NCBI GenBank assembly: GCA_024742605.1
Contig: JANSYC010000031.1
Span: forward strand, 1-48,455
Direction: 5' to 3'
Length of the DNA stretch: 48,455 nt
Source: Alphaproteobacteria bacterium
GTDB taxonomy: Bacteria; Pseudomonadota; Alphaproteobacteria; Thalassobaculales; Thalassobaculaceae
The position numbers and the translations under genes are program-made. A model generated the notes under the pieces. That model did no database searches and was not told the DNA's origin. It was given only the letters and a program-made list of their open reading frames with translations. Shown here in pieces: positions 16,573-24,391 of this stretch. How positions within the stretch are numbered: the stretch's first letter is position 1; each line of letters starts with the position of its first letter.

Positions 16573-17679
16573 TCAGCCAACCGTCTTCGGTGCGCCGGTC
16601 CCACCCTCAATCATGTCCTCGGCGAGCGCTTCGCCTCGATGCAACGCCCGCGTCGCCCGGCGTCCAAGGACAACATCCAGATACTTTGGGGCCAATCCCT
16701 TCGACGGACGGATCGAGCGCACGGTCTCGGGCGTGAAGACCTCGCCCGCCGCCATATCGGCAACCACATAAAGTGAACGCCGGAACTTGAGCCCGGATTC
16801 CTCGGATTTGGTTGGCCGAAAGGCCGGTGCGCCGACCGACAGATAGGCCGTCTTCACATCCCGCACCAGACGCGCGAGTTCAGCCGGCTCAAGTGAAAAC
16901 GCGCTGTCGACTCCGCCGTCGGACCGCGCCAGGGTGACGTGCTTTTCAATGACACTCGCGCCCAGCCCGACGGCGATCGTCGCGATGGTTGTGTCCATGG
17001 TGTGATCCGACAGACCGATCGGTATACCCAGCCGGCGTTTCAGCTCACCGATGGTCGCCAGATTGGTCTCTTCCGGCGGTGCCGGATAGGCGCTGACACA
17101 ATGCAGCACAACGAGCTGCGTGCCGCCGGCATCCCGGGCCGCCGCGACCGCCTCCTCGATTTCCTCAAGCGAAGCCATTCCCGTCGAGATGATCAGCGGC
17201 TTGCCCGTGGAGGCCGCCAAGCGGATCAGCGGGATGTCGACGATCTCCTGCGACGCGATCTTGTAGGCCGGTGCGCCAAGATCCTCCAGCAGATCGATCG
17301 CCGTCGGATCGAACGGTGAGGAGAACACGGTGATGCCGATCTCACGCGCCTTCTCGAAGATCGGGCCGTGCCAGTCCCAAGGTGTATGGGCCTCCTCGTA
17401 GAGTTCGAAAAGCCGTCGTCCATCCCACAATCCGCCCTGCACCCGGAAGTCGGGCCCGTCGTGATCGATCGTGATGGTATCCGCGCGATAGGTCTGCAGC
17501 TTCACGGCGTCGGCACCGGCCGCCCTGGCCATCTCCAGGATCCGGAATGCGCGCTCAATCCGGCCATTGTGGTTGCCGGACATTTCGGCAATCACGTAGG
17601 GCGGATGAGATTGGCCGATTGATCGGCCCGCGATCGCTATACTGGACAGGTCTGGTTCAGGCACACTGATATCGGACAT
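16573..17679 (-). CDS. pseI: Pseudaminic acid synthase
   Basis: PseI condenses 2,4-diacetamido-2,4,6-trideoxy-L-altrose with phosphoenolpyruvate to give pseudaminic acid. The 368-aa protein has the NeuB-family barrel with PPYVIAEMSGNHNG, FSSPFDPTAIDLLEDL, YKIASQEIVDIPLI and GLSDHTMDT, and a C-terminal SAF (antifreeze-like) domain from about residue 305. The SGNHNG and KIASQEIVD wording is closer to PseI than to sialic acid synthase NeuB. The ATG at 17679 shares two bases with the divergent pseG ATG (CATG). The TPR glycosyltransferase-like gene follows by 4 bp. Confidence 0.9.
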   Translation of the reverse strand: MSDISVPEPDLSSIAIAGRSIGQSHPPYVIAEMSGNHNGRIERAFRILEMARAAGADAVKLQTYRADTITIDHDGPDFRVQGGLWDGRRLFELYEEAHTPWDWHGPIFEKAREIGITVFSSPFDPTAIDLLEDLGAPAYKIASQEIVDIPLIRLAASTGKPLIISTGMASLEEIEEAVAAARDAGGTQLVVLHCVSAYPAPPEETNLATIGELKRRLGIPIGLSDHTMDTTIATIAVGLGASVIEKHVTLARSDGGVDSAFSLEPAELARLVRDVKTAYLSVGAPAFRPTKSEESGLKFRRSLYVVADMAAGEVFTPETVRSIRPSKGLAPKYLDVVLGRRATRALHRGEALAEDMIEGGTGAPKTVG

Positions 17680-18769
17680 GACGGCGACAGGACCCCGGCC
17701 ATTGCACTCGGACGACAGTACAACCGCCGGCCCACCACTGGAAGCGGATCGACGGCACGGCTTCGAGGGCCGCCACTTGGTGGTACGCGCCGACGCGGGC
17801 GCGGAACTGGGACTCGGCCATGCCATGCGATGCCTGGCGCTCGCACAAGGCTGGATCGACGCCGGCGGCACCGCCGTCCTGATCAGTCAGGATCCGCCGC
17901 CGCCGGTCGCGACCCGATGGGTCGCCGAGGGTGCGACGGTGATGTCTCCTGCCCAGTACCAGTCCATCTCCGCGCAGCCGGCCGATTGCATGGTCGTCGA
18001 CGGCCCGCATTTGACCGCGGATACCGTTGGTCCCGGCGCGCCGTCGATCCTGATGATCGATGACGACGGGGGCCGGGATCGATACGATTGCGACCTGCTG
18101 CTCAATCAGAACCCGAGCGCCGAACCAGCGCTCTACGCCGGCAAGACCGATGCACGCCTGCTGTTGGGAACCGACCATGCCCTGCTGCGCCGGGATATCC
18201 GAGAATGGCGGGATTGGCAGCGGCCGATTGCGCCGGTCGCGACGTCCCTGCTGATCACCTTTGGCGGCAGCGATCCGGGATGCCATACCGAACGCGGCCT
18301 GAAAGCCCTTGCGCTCTTGCCAGAGGATCTGAAGATTGCCGTCCGTGTGTTGGTCGGCGGCGGCAATCCGCGCCTTGCCGAATTGCGGGAACCGGCAGCA
18401 CATCTGTCCGGGGTCGAGATCATCCATGACGCCCGGGATGTGGGCGCACTGATCCGGCGAAGTGACATGGTGCTGTCAGCCGCGGGGTCGACCCTGTGGG
18501 AATTGGCTATGCTAGCGACACCGATGCTGATCGGTTCTGCGGTACCGGTCGAGCGCGGACCGGCCCAGGCCTTGGCCGCCCGAGGCGGGGCAATGAATCT
18601 GGGACCGCTCGAACAGGTCTCGCCGGAGACACTGGCCGCCTCTGTGGCCGAACTGGCTCGAGATCAGGGACGGCGGAGAGCGCTCTCCGAGGCGGCCCGC
18701 GCGGTGGTTGACGGACAAGGCGTCGACCGGGTGCTGGGCGCCATGGCGGACCGGTTAGGGCGCACTTGA
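17678..18769 (+). CDS. pseG: UDP-2,4-diacetamido-2,4,6-trideoxy-beta-L-altropyranose hydrolase
   Basis: PseG removes UDP to give the sugar used by PseI. The family start motif is RADAGAELGLGHAMRCLALAQ, followed by GT-B-like sequence including LITFGGSDPGCHTERGLKAL and MVLSAAGSTLWELAMLATPM. With the ATG at 17678 the protein is 363 aa and has about 35 extra N-terminal residues without family character. TTG at 17777 or GTG at 17780, with GAGGG seven to ten bases upstream, would give the usual PseG N terminus and free the pseI promoter region; I cannot decide from sequence alone. The SpsF-type gene follows after 54 bp. Confidence 0.88.
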   Translation: MTATGPRPLHSDDSTTAGPPLEADRRHGFEGRHLVVRADAGAELGLGHAMRCLALAQGWIDAGGTAVLISQDPPPPVATRWVAEGATVMSPAQYQSISAQPADCMVVDGPHLTADTVGPGAPSILMIDDDGGRDRYDCDLLLNQNPSAEPALYAGKTDARLLLGTDHALLRRDIREWRDWQRPIAPVATSLLITFGGSDPGCHTERGLKALALLPEDLKIAVRVLVGGGNPRLAELREPAAHLSGVEIIHDARDVGALIRRSDMVLSAAGSTLWELAMLATPMLIGSAVPVERGPAQALAARGGAMNLGPLEQVSPETLAASVAELARDQGRRRALSEAARAVVDGQGVDRVLGAMADRLGRT

Positions 18770-18823
18770 CCTGCCGCGCCCGAGAAGGCCAGCTATCCGT
18801 CGCTACCAGGAGGAACGTCCCCG

Positions 18824-19627
18824 GTGTCAGTCGTCGCCGTCATTCAAGCCCGCATGACCTCGACCCGCCTGCCAGGCAAGGTGCTGATGGAGGTGCTGGG
18901 CAAGCCCATGCTTGGCTACCAGATCGAGCGGGTGACGCGGGCGAAGCGGCTGGACCGTGTTGTCATAGCCACGACCACCAACGCGACCGACGACCCGATC
19001 GCCGCCTTCGCACGTCAAGCCGGCATCGGACTTCACCGAGGGTCTGAGCAAGACGTGCTGGGCCGGGTGGCCGAAGCCGCGCGGACCAGCCTGCCCACCG
19101 GCGTACCGAAAACCATCGTCCGCCTGACCGGCGACTGCCCCCTCATAGACCCGGGCCTGATCGATGTCGTCGTCGCATGCCTGACGGACAGCGTCCCCCC
19201 TGTCGACTACGCCAGCAATGCCATTCCCCGGAGTTGGCCGATCGGACTGGATGTGGAAGCGATGACCTTCGAGGCGCTGATGCAGGCCGATCTGGAAGCC
19301 ACAGATCCCTATGACCGTGAACACGTGACGCCGTTCCTGTACCGGCAACCGAACCGGTTCCGGCTCGGCCACGTTCCGAGTCCGGAGCCGCTGGCGCAGC
19401 ACCGCTGGACCTTGGACGAGAGGTCGGATTTCGAACTGCTTTCCGCAATTCTGACCGCGCTCTATCCGAGCAAACCCGATTTCGGATACCGGGATGTGCT
19501 GGACCTTCTGGCGGACCGTCCTGATCTGGCCCGGCTGAACGCCGGCGTGGCGCAGAAGACCCGGCGGTTCGAGGACATCGTCAACAAGGCGCTCGCGCAG
19601 GATAGCGACGCCACGGGTCCCGGCTGA
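18824..19627 (+). CDS. SpsF-type cytidylyltransferase (probable CMP-pseudaminic acid synthase)
   Basis: A 267-aa nucleotidyltransferase of the CTP_transf_3/SpsF type. The nucleotide-binding start is VVAVIQARMTSTRLPGKVL; the metal aspartate lies in RLTGDCPLIDP, and the C terminus has YDREHVTPFLY and HRWTLDERSDFELL, typical of SpsF. By position between pseG and the Pse-associated methylase it probably does the PseF step, making CMP-Pse, although true PseF enzymes are NeuA-like in sequence. The GTG at 18824 follows AGGAGG by ten bases. An alternative role in another nucleotide-sugar path cannot be ruled out. Confidence 0.82.
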   Translation: MSVVAVIQARMTSTRLPGKVLMEVLGKPMLGYQIERVTRAKRLDRVVIATTTNATDDPIAAFARQAGIGLHRGSEQDVLGRVAEAARTSLPTGVPKTIVRLTGDCPLIDPGLIDVVVACLTDSVPPVDYASNAIPRSWPIGLDVEAMTFEALMQADLEATDPYDREHVTPFLYRQPNRFRLGHVPSPEPLAQHRWTLDERSDFELLSAILTALYPSKPDFGYRDVLDLLADRPDLARLNAGVAQKTRRFEDIVNKALAQDSDATGPG

Positions 19628-19703
19628 GACTCCACCGGTTTACGGGCGGGTCGAATTCGCGGACACTTTCGCACCAGCATCCCCAGATGAGTGAGCGGCC
19701 CGC

Positions 19704-20330
19704 ATGTCCGAGACCTATAAGACCGAGCAAGAGGCCTTCTGGAGCGGCGATTTCGGGGACGCCTATGTGGAGCGCAATACCGGCGACGCTCTGGTCGCCG
19801 GTCGCACCCACCTGCTCTCGAATGTCCTGCGTCAAGCCGGTCCGGTCCGCTCTGTCGTCGAGTTCGGCCCGAACCTGGGCCTCAACATGGTGGCGTTGAA
19901 GAGGCTGTTGCCTTCGGCGAGCCGGACGGCTATCGAGATCAACGCCCGCGCTGTCGAAGTCCTGCGCCGGGATCCGGACATCACCGTCCACCACGGCTCG
20001 ATCCTGGATCCGTTCATCGGGACTCCGCACGATCTGGTGTTCACCTGCGGGGTTCTGATCCACATCGCACCGGACGCCCTCCCGGTCGTCTACGACCGCA
20101 TGTACGCGGCCTCGAACCGCCTCATCGCGGTGATCGAGTATTACAATCCCAGCCCCGTGGAGATTCCGTACCGCGGCCATCAGGACCGTCTTTTCAAGCG
20201 GGACTTCGCCGGCGATCTGCTGGACCGTTTCTCGGACCTGAGGCTGGTCGATTATGGCTTCCAGTACCACCGGGACCCGAATTTCCCAGTCGACGATCTG
20301 ACCTGGTTTCTTCTGGAGAAATCAGCCTAA
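19704..20330 (+). CDS. Pseudaminic acid biosynthesis-associated methylase
   Basis: A 208-aa SAM-dependent methyltransferase. It opens with [19 protein letters not shown], the hallmark of the family named for its presence in Pse clusters (TIGR03587), then the SAM-binding [20 protein letters not shown] and the loop [15 protein letters not shown]. The target is not known in the family; a methylated Pse derivative is one possibility. It is the last gene of the plus-strand Pse unit and overlaps the convergent upp gene by 9 bp. The ATG at 19704 has a weak ribosome site. Confidence 0.87.
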   Translation: MSETYKTEQEAFWSGDFGDAYVERNTGDALVAGRTHLLSNVLRQAGPVRSVVEFGPNLGLNMVALKRLLPSASRTAIEINARAVEVLRRDPDITVHHGSILDPFIGTPHDLVFTCGVLIHIAPDALPVVYDRMYAASNRLIAVIEYYNPSPVEIPYRGHQDRLFKRDFAGDLLDRFSDLRLVDYGFQYHRDPNFPVDDLTWFLLEKSA

Positions 20331-20975
20331 CGTGCCGAACAGCCGGTCGCCCGCATCGCCCAGTCCTGGAACGATATAGGCGTTCTGGTTCAACCGGTCG
20401 TCGAGGGCCGCGACCCAGATCCGGCTCTCCGGATGGGCTTCGGAATAGGTCCGAACGCCTTCGGGGGCAGCAACCAGACCGACAAAGCGAATTCGGGTAT
20501 CGGGAACGCCCCGCCGGTTCAGAATCGTCGCGGCATAGGCGGCGGAGCCGCCGGTCGCCAGCATCGGGTCGATCAACAGGAAGGTCCGTTCCTGCGGGTC
20601 CGGCAAACGGACGACGTATTCCACCGGCTGATGGGTTTCCTCATCCCGATAAAGTCCGATATGGCCCTCGTAAGCCGTCGGCAGCAACTCCCGCATCCCA
20701 TCGACCATACCAAGCCCGGCCCGCAGAATCCCCACCAGGACCAGCCGGTCGTCGACCAGCACCGGCGCGTCCATTTCGGTCACCGGCGTTTCGATCCGTC
20801 GGGTGGTCATCGCCAGATCCCGCGTGACCTCGTAGCCCATCAGCAAGGTGATCTGCTTCAGCAGCCGGCGGAACACCGAACTGGAGGTGTCCCGGTCGCG
20901 CATCAGGGTCAGTTTGTGCTGGACCAGAGGGTGATCCACGACGGTAAGAGACGGGAACTCCGGGTGGGACAACAT
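20322..20975 (-). CDS. upp: Uracil phosphoribosyltransferase
   Basis: Upp joins uracil and PRPP to make UMP in pyrimidine salvage. The 217-aa protein has the N-terminal [16 protein letters not shown], the central [17 protein letters not shown], the PRPP loop [13 protein letters not shown] and the C-terminal uracil-binding [12 protein letters not shown], all as in the family and at the usual length. ATG at 20975. It is a single gene; the 256-bp region upstream holds the rpmB terminator but I could not pick a convincing promoter. Its 3' end overlaps the Pse methylase gene. Confidence 0.96.
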   Translation of the reverse strand: MLSHPEFPSLTVVDHPLVQHKLTLMRDRDTSSSVFRRLLKQITLLMGYEVTRDLAMTTRRIETPVTEMDAPVLVDDRLVLVGILRAGLGMVDGMRELLPTAYEGHIGLYRDEETHQPVEYVVRLPDPQERTFLLIDPMLATGGSAAYAATILNRRGVPDTRIRFVGLVAAPEGVRTYSEAHPESRIWVAALDDRLNQNAYIVPGLGDAGDRLFGTLG

Positions 20976-21173
20976 CGGGCCAGCCTTTCTGCGATTGCTC
21001 GATCACACCGGTTCGGCACCCAGCGAATCAGCGTCTTATCCATCAGACAGACGGGGAATCGCAACACATTCGGAGTGCCAAAGCGATTCCGAATGGCGAT
21101 CTGGGTCGCCCCCCGGAGAGTTTTCCGCCGATACGGAATCAGTTTCAAGGACGCCCGAACCGATCTCCGAACA

Positions 21174-21202
21174 CGAAAACGCCCACCAAGACGGTGGGCG
21201 CT
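21174..21202 (-). terminator. Rho-independent terminator of rpmB
   Basis: CGCCCACC (21180-21187) and GGTGGGCG (21193-21200) form an 8-bp GC-rich stem with a 5-base loop. On the minus strand the stem is followed by TTTT (21176-21179). It begins 31 bases after the rpmB stop, in the right orientation. Confidence 0.85.
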
Positions 21203-21231
21203 CGACGTCGATTTCTCAGGGAACCGGCAAA

Positions 21232-21531
21232 TCAGGCTGCAGCCTGCTCCCGGCCCGAGACCTTCTCAATCCGCTTGCGAAGACGACGGCCTTCGGCCGA
21301 CAGCTTCGACGGACGCTCGCCCAGAATATAGGCGTCCAGGCCACCGTTGTGCTCGATCGTGCGGATCGTGCTAGTCGCCAGCCGCAACCGGACCATCTGT
21401 CCGAGCGCGTCGGACAGCATCGCGGTATCCTGAAGGTTCGGCAGATAGCGCCGACGGGTCTTGTTGTTGGCATGGCTGACGTTGTTGCCGGTCATCACGC
21501 CCTTGCCGCTGAGATCACAGCGTCGCGCCAT
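21232..21531 (-). CDS. rpmB: 50S ribosomal protein L28
   Basis: A 99-aa L28 with the conserved start [20 protein letters not shown], then [13 protein letters not shown] and the C-terminal [15 protein letters not shown] and LRKRIEK. The first zinc-type cysteine is present (RRCDLSG). The true start is the ATG at 21531, which has GAGGAG upstream; the open frame extends far 5' but only as a shadow. The gene is monocistronic, with two promoter-like elements upstream and a strong terminator downstream. Confidence 0.97.
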   Translation of the reverse strand: MARRCDLSGKGVMTGNNVSHANNKTRRRYLPNLQDTAMLSDALGQMVRLRLATSTIRTIEHNGGLDAYILGERPSKLSAEGRRLRKRIEKVSGREQAAA

Positions 21532-21596
21532 AAGTCTGCTCCTCGATCGTGAAGTGCAGCTCCCAGATCCCGTCACGGGACAAGGGCGCACCCCCA

Positions 21597-21624
21597 TGTA
21601 TAACGATATACGAACCTGCGTCAC
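21597..21624 (-). promoter_or_regulatory. Proximal promoter of rpmB (P2)
   Basis: On the minus strand GTGACG (21624-21619) and TATACA (21602-21597) are 16 bp apart. It shares the TGACGCAGG and CGTATATC words with the distal promoter, as if the element had been duplicated. It lies about 66 bp before the rpmB ATG. Confidence 0.5.
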
Positions 21625-21655
21625 GCTTACGCGCGGCAAACCGCAAGAGCGGGCG

Positions 21656-21684
21656 GATATACGGGATGCACGGCCCTGCGTCAA
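21656..21684 (-). promoter_or_regulatory. Distal promoter of rpmB (P1)
   Basis: On the minus strand TTGACG (21684-21679) and TATATC (21661-21656) are exactly 17 bp apart, a near-consensus housekeeping promoter. It points at rpmB, about 125 bp from the start codon. Confidence 0.65.
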
Positions 21685-21796
21685 GCTTCGGAACACCCCA
21701 AATCGTGTGTGACGAGGGTGAAGCCGTCCGCACTTGCCCGTAAGACGGCCCAGGGTTAGAGGCTTCGATGATATGGGATATGAGAAGAGGTGTGAA

Positions 21797-22294
21797 ATGG
21801 CTCTCAAACCTTCGGCACAGAAAGTCCAGGACTGGCTCGCTGCAAGGGGCGCCGATTGTCGGGTGCGCGAGATGCCAGCGACCACCCGGACCTCCGAAGA
21901 GGCGGCTGCGGCCTGCGGGTGCCAGGTGGCACAGATCGGGAAATCCATGGTTTTTCGGATCAAGGACACCGACACCCCCGTCCTGGTGATTGCAAGCGGT
22001 ATCAACCGGGTCGACGAAAAGGCGGTGGCCGAAGTCCTGGCTGCGCAAGACGGTGGAAAGGTCAAACTCGTCCGCGCGGACGCCGATTTCGTGCGCACCA
22101 CGTCCGGCTACGCGATCGGTGGAGTTCCTCCGGTCGCGCACACCCATCCTCCATTGACCCTGATCGACCGGGATCTGCTGAGCTTTGAGACAGTTTGGTG
22201 CGCTGCGGGCACCCCGAATGCGGTCTTCGCGGTATCACCCACGGACCTCGTCACGTTAAGCGGCGGGTCCGTCGCCGATATCAAAAAACAATAG
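21797..22294 (+). CDS. YbaK/EbsC family aminoacyl-tRNA deacylase
   Basis: A 165-aa protein of the YbaK/ProX fold, which clears mischarged tRNA. The conserved lysine is in [10 protein letters not shown], followed by [16 protein letters not shown], and the [12 protein letters not shown] loop forms the pocket that binds the tRNA CCA end and aminoacyl group. The exact mischarged tRNA (Cys-tRNAPro or another) cannot be assigned. The ATG at 21797 has AGAGG upstream. It is divergent from rpmB and converges on the Lrp-type gene with only 12 bp between the stops. Confidence 0.9.
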   Translation: MALKPSAQKVQDWLAARGADCRVREMPATTRTSEEAAAACGCQVAQIGKSMVFRIKDTDTPVLVIASGINRVDEKAVAEVLAAQDGGKVKLVRADADFVRTTSGYAIGGVPPVAHTHPPLTLIDRDLLSFETVWCAAGTPNAVFAVSPTDLVTLSGGSVADIKKQ

Positions 22295-22306
22295 AACGGA
22301 CGAGGG

Positions 22307-22822
22307 TCACCCGGCCTCTTCAAATGCCATCGGCGGCAACTGCGGGCCGCTGGTCCGGACGCTTGGTCCCGCCATGACCATCTTCGCCTTGACCGGAGAC
22401 GACAGCACGATTGAGGTGGTTGTCTCGCCATATTTTCGAAGTTGCGAGATCACATGCTCAAGATGGACCATCGAGGACACGATCACCTTGATCATGTAAC
22501 TGTCCTGGCCGGTGACATGATGGCATTCCAGGACCTCGGCCAAGGTATGGGCGACCGTCGCGATCCTGCTGTGATGTTCACCGGTCGTTTTCAGGTGCAC
22601 GAAGGCGGTAGTGGGATATCCAAGCTTTGATGGCTCGACGAGCGCGCGGTAACCGGTGATAATGCCAGCATCTTCCATGCGTCGAACTCGTTCGGCCACC
22701 GCGGGGGAAGAGAGCCCCACCCGGCGCCCGAGCTCGCTGAATGACAGTCGAGCGTCCTCCTGCAAAACCCTCAAGAGCTGCCACCCAACCTTGTCGAGCA
22801 GCGCATCGAAATCGGAAACCAT
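22307..22822 (-). CDS. Lrp/AsnC family transcriptional regulator
   Basis: A 171-aa regulator. The N-terminal helix-turn-helix reads LLRVLQEDARLSFSELGRRVGLSSPAVAERVRRMEDAGIITGY; the C-terminal half is the RAM/AsnC ligand-binding domain with HVTGQDSYMIKVIV. The last 25 residues after the domain are an extra tail. Such proteins sense amino acids and often control a neighbouring transporter or enzyme, but neither flanking gene is an obvious target. ATG at 22822 is preferred over a TTG at 22852 because GGTGAG lies upstream. The 5' region is unusually A/T-rich. Confidence 0.92.
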   Translation of the reverse strand: MVSDFDALLDKVGWQLLRVLQEDARLSFSELGRRVGLSSPAVAERVRRMEDAGIITGYRALVEPSKLGYPTTAFVHLKTTGEHHSRIATVAHTLAEVLECHHVTGQDSYMIKVIVSSMVHLEHVISQLRKYGETTTSIVLSSPVKAKMVMAGPSVRTSGPQLPPMAFEEAG

Positions 22823-22990
22823 TTTCTCAATCTCACCGTAATTTTTGAACAATTAGGTCGACTTTACCAACATACTTGCGACAAAACAAGACGCTCAACT
22901 TAAAATGATGACATTCTAATTTTAGCAATTTTTCTGACAATCCATCCCTCATGGCGGGTAATTTCGAAATACAATTGCACTCTCGGTAGC

Positions 22991-23054
22991 GTCATGCCAT
23001 CGTGTTTAGATTGCATGACCTAGTATGTCTGGGCCATTCCCAGTCCCGTCATGC
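22991..23054. repeat. GTCATGC repeat cluster upstream of the RHH gene
   Basis: GTCATGC occurs at 22991-22997 and 23048-23054 and in inverted form (GCATGAC) at 23013-23019. The first two form a dyad with a 15-base spacer. The cluster lies 35-98 bases before the RHH protein start, where an autoregulatory operator would be expected. The protein that binds is not known. Confidence 0.4.
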
Positions 23055-23088
23055 TGTAAACAGTTGAGACAGTTTGGGAAGACCGCCC

Positions 23089-23454
23089 GTGCCCAAAGAG
23101 AAGAGCCAGAACAGGCAAAGAAAGAATGTGATGTTGGGCAATCGACGCACCAGCGTCAGTCTCGAAGATCAGGTCTGGGATGGACTGACAGAAGTCTGTC
23201 GGCGCGAGGAAATCAGCGTCGACGAGCTTTGCACGAAGGTTGAACGCCTGCGCGTCGGATCCTCGATGTCGTCCGCCTTACGGGTCTTCCTGATGACCTA
23301 TTTCCGAATGTTGATGGAGAATCTGGAAGCCCCGGCGGTTGCGACGCAATCAGGGCTCTCCGAACAGAGGGCACCGTTCTCCAGTGCACTGGAGGCGGCG
23401 CTCGGGCGGTTCCAACACGAACAAGAAGTGGCGCTCTCACGGAGCAATCAGTAG
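23089..23454 (+). CDS. Ribbon-helix-helix domain protein
   Basis: A small protein of about 121 aa. Residues about 17-60, GNRRTSVSLEDQVWDGLTEVCRREEISVDELC, match the ribbon-helix-helix domain PF13467 found mainly in alphaproteobacteria: a beta strand (RRTSVSLE) and two helices. It is probably a DNA-binding regulator; the function of the family is unknown. The C-terminal 50 residues have no recognised motif. GTG at 23089 follows GGGAAGA by six bases; TTG at 23074 and ATG at 23131 are other options. Repeats in the upstream region may be its own operator. Confidence 0.8.
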   Translation: MPKEKSQNRQRKNVMLGNRRTSVSLEDQVWDGLTEVCRREEISVDELCTKVERLRVGSSMSSALRVFLMTYFRMLMENLEAPAVATQSGLSEQRAPFSSALEAALGRFQHEQEVALSRSNQ

Positions 23455-23494
23455 GATCCGACCCTGCCGCAAATAACCCGACGGGTCCAAAGGC

Positions 23495-24391
23495 CTACCA
23501 TTCCAGCCGCGTAGCAACCCAACTCGGCGACGACCCCGCGGATTGTGCGAAGGCTTCTAAGGACGTTTTGTCCAAGACCCCATCCGGTCCCAATAGAATG
23601 TCCGCATCGATCCCATCGGCCAGGAGCAGCGAGTCAAGACCGACGGCCGCAGCCCCCTTGACGTCGGTCGCCACGTTGTCTCCAACCATTAATACCCTGG
23701 ACAGATCTACCGTTCCGGCGGCCGCTAGGCCCAGAGACTCCACGGCGCGATCAAAGACCGGCCGATGCGGCTTGCCGTGGTACACCACCCGGCCCCCCAG
23801 ATCCTCGTAGGCCGCCGCCAAAGCACCGGCGCAGACATTCTTGCTGCCTTTATCGACCACGTGAATGTCGGGATTCGCGCAGACCATGACCAGTCCACGG
23901 GCCGCCCCGGCCATCAAGCGGTCCCGATAGTCCTCGACCGTATTGTCGGCGGCGTCGGGAGCAGCGTTCAAAATCCAATCCGCTTGCGACAGCGGCGCCC
24001 CGTCGCGAAATCCCGTCCCCGGCAGAAGCTCCGCGGCCCGATCCGCCCCGAACGCATGGCATAGCGGTCCGAGAGCGGCATGATCCGCATCGGCGCGCTC
24101 GCGCAAGGCCCGACGGGTCTCGCTGCCGGAGGTGACGATGGCGCGATACAGGCCCGGCGGGATACCGAGCGGGTCCAGACGAGCGGCGACAGTCTCGGTC
24201 AAGCGTGGGGCGTTTGACAGAACCACCACCGGCTTGCCCAAAGCGGCGAGCCGTTCCAGGACTGTCCGGGCCCCGTCGAAGACCGGCCCGCCGCCGTACA
24301 GCGTCCCCCACACGTCGAAGATGAAACCGTCATATCGAGACGCCAATGTTTCGAAAGACTCCTCGCGGCGCCAGAACTCGGACGACGTCAT
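23495..24391 (-). CDS. HAD superfamily IIA hydrolase (TIGR01459 type)
   Basis: A 298-aa HAD hydrolase with a subfamily IIA cap. Motif I is FDVWGTLYGGG, with Asp26 as the nucleophile; motif II is VVVLSNAPR, motif III the lysine of YHGKPHRPVF, motif IV VLMVGDNVATDVKGA. The usual acid/base Asp two residues after the nucleophile is Trp (DVWG), which is normal in this alphaproteobacterial subfamily. The substrate is unknown, probably a sugar or nucleotide phosphate. Its start overlaps the stop of the EAL gene (ATGA), so the two are translated together. Confidence 0.88.
   Translation of the reverse strand: MTSSEFWRREESFETLASRYDGFIFDVWGTLYGGGPVFDGARTVLERLAALGKPVVVLSNAPRLTETVAARLDPLGIPPGLYRAIVTSGSETRRALRERADADHAALGPLCHAFGADRAAELLPGTGFRDGAPLSQADWILNAAPDAADNTVEDYRDRLMAGAARGLVMVCANPDIHVVDKGSKNVCAGALAAAYEDLGGRVVYHGKPHRPVFDRAVESLGLAAAGTVDLSRVLMVGDNVATDVKGAAAVGLDSLLLADGIDADILLGPDGVLDKTSLEAFAQSAGSSPSWVATRLEW

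Noticed and set aside
22853-23088. Possible foreign island because of the A/T-rich stretch
   Set aside because: The flanking genes have normal codon use and are typical chromosomal families; only the intergenic sequence is A/T-rich, as expected for promoters.
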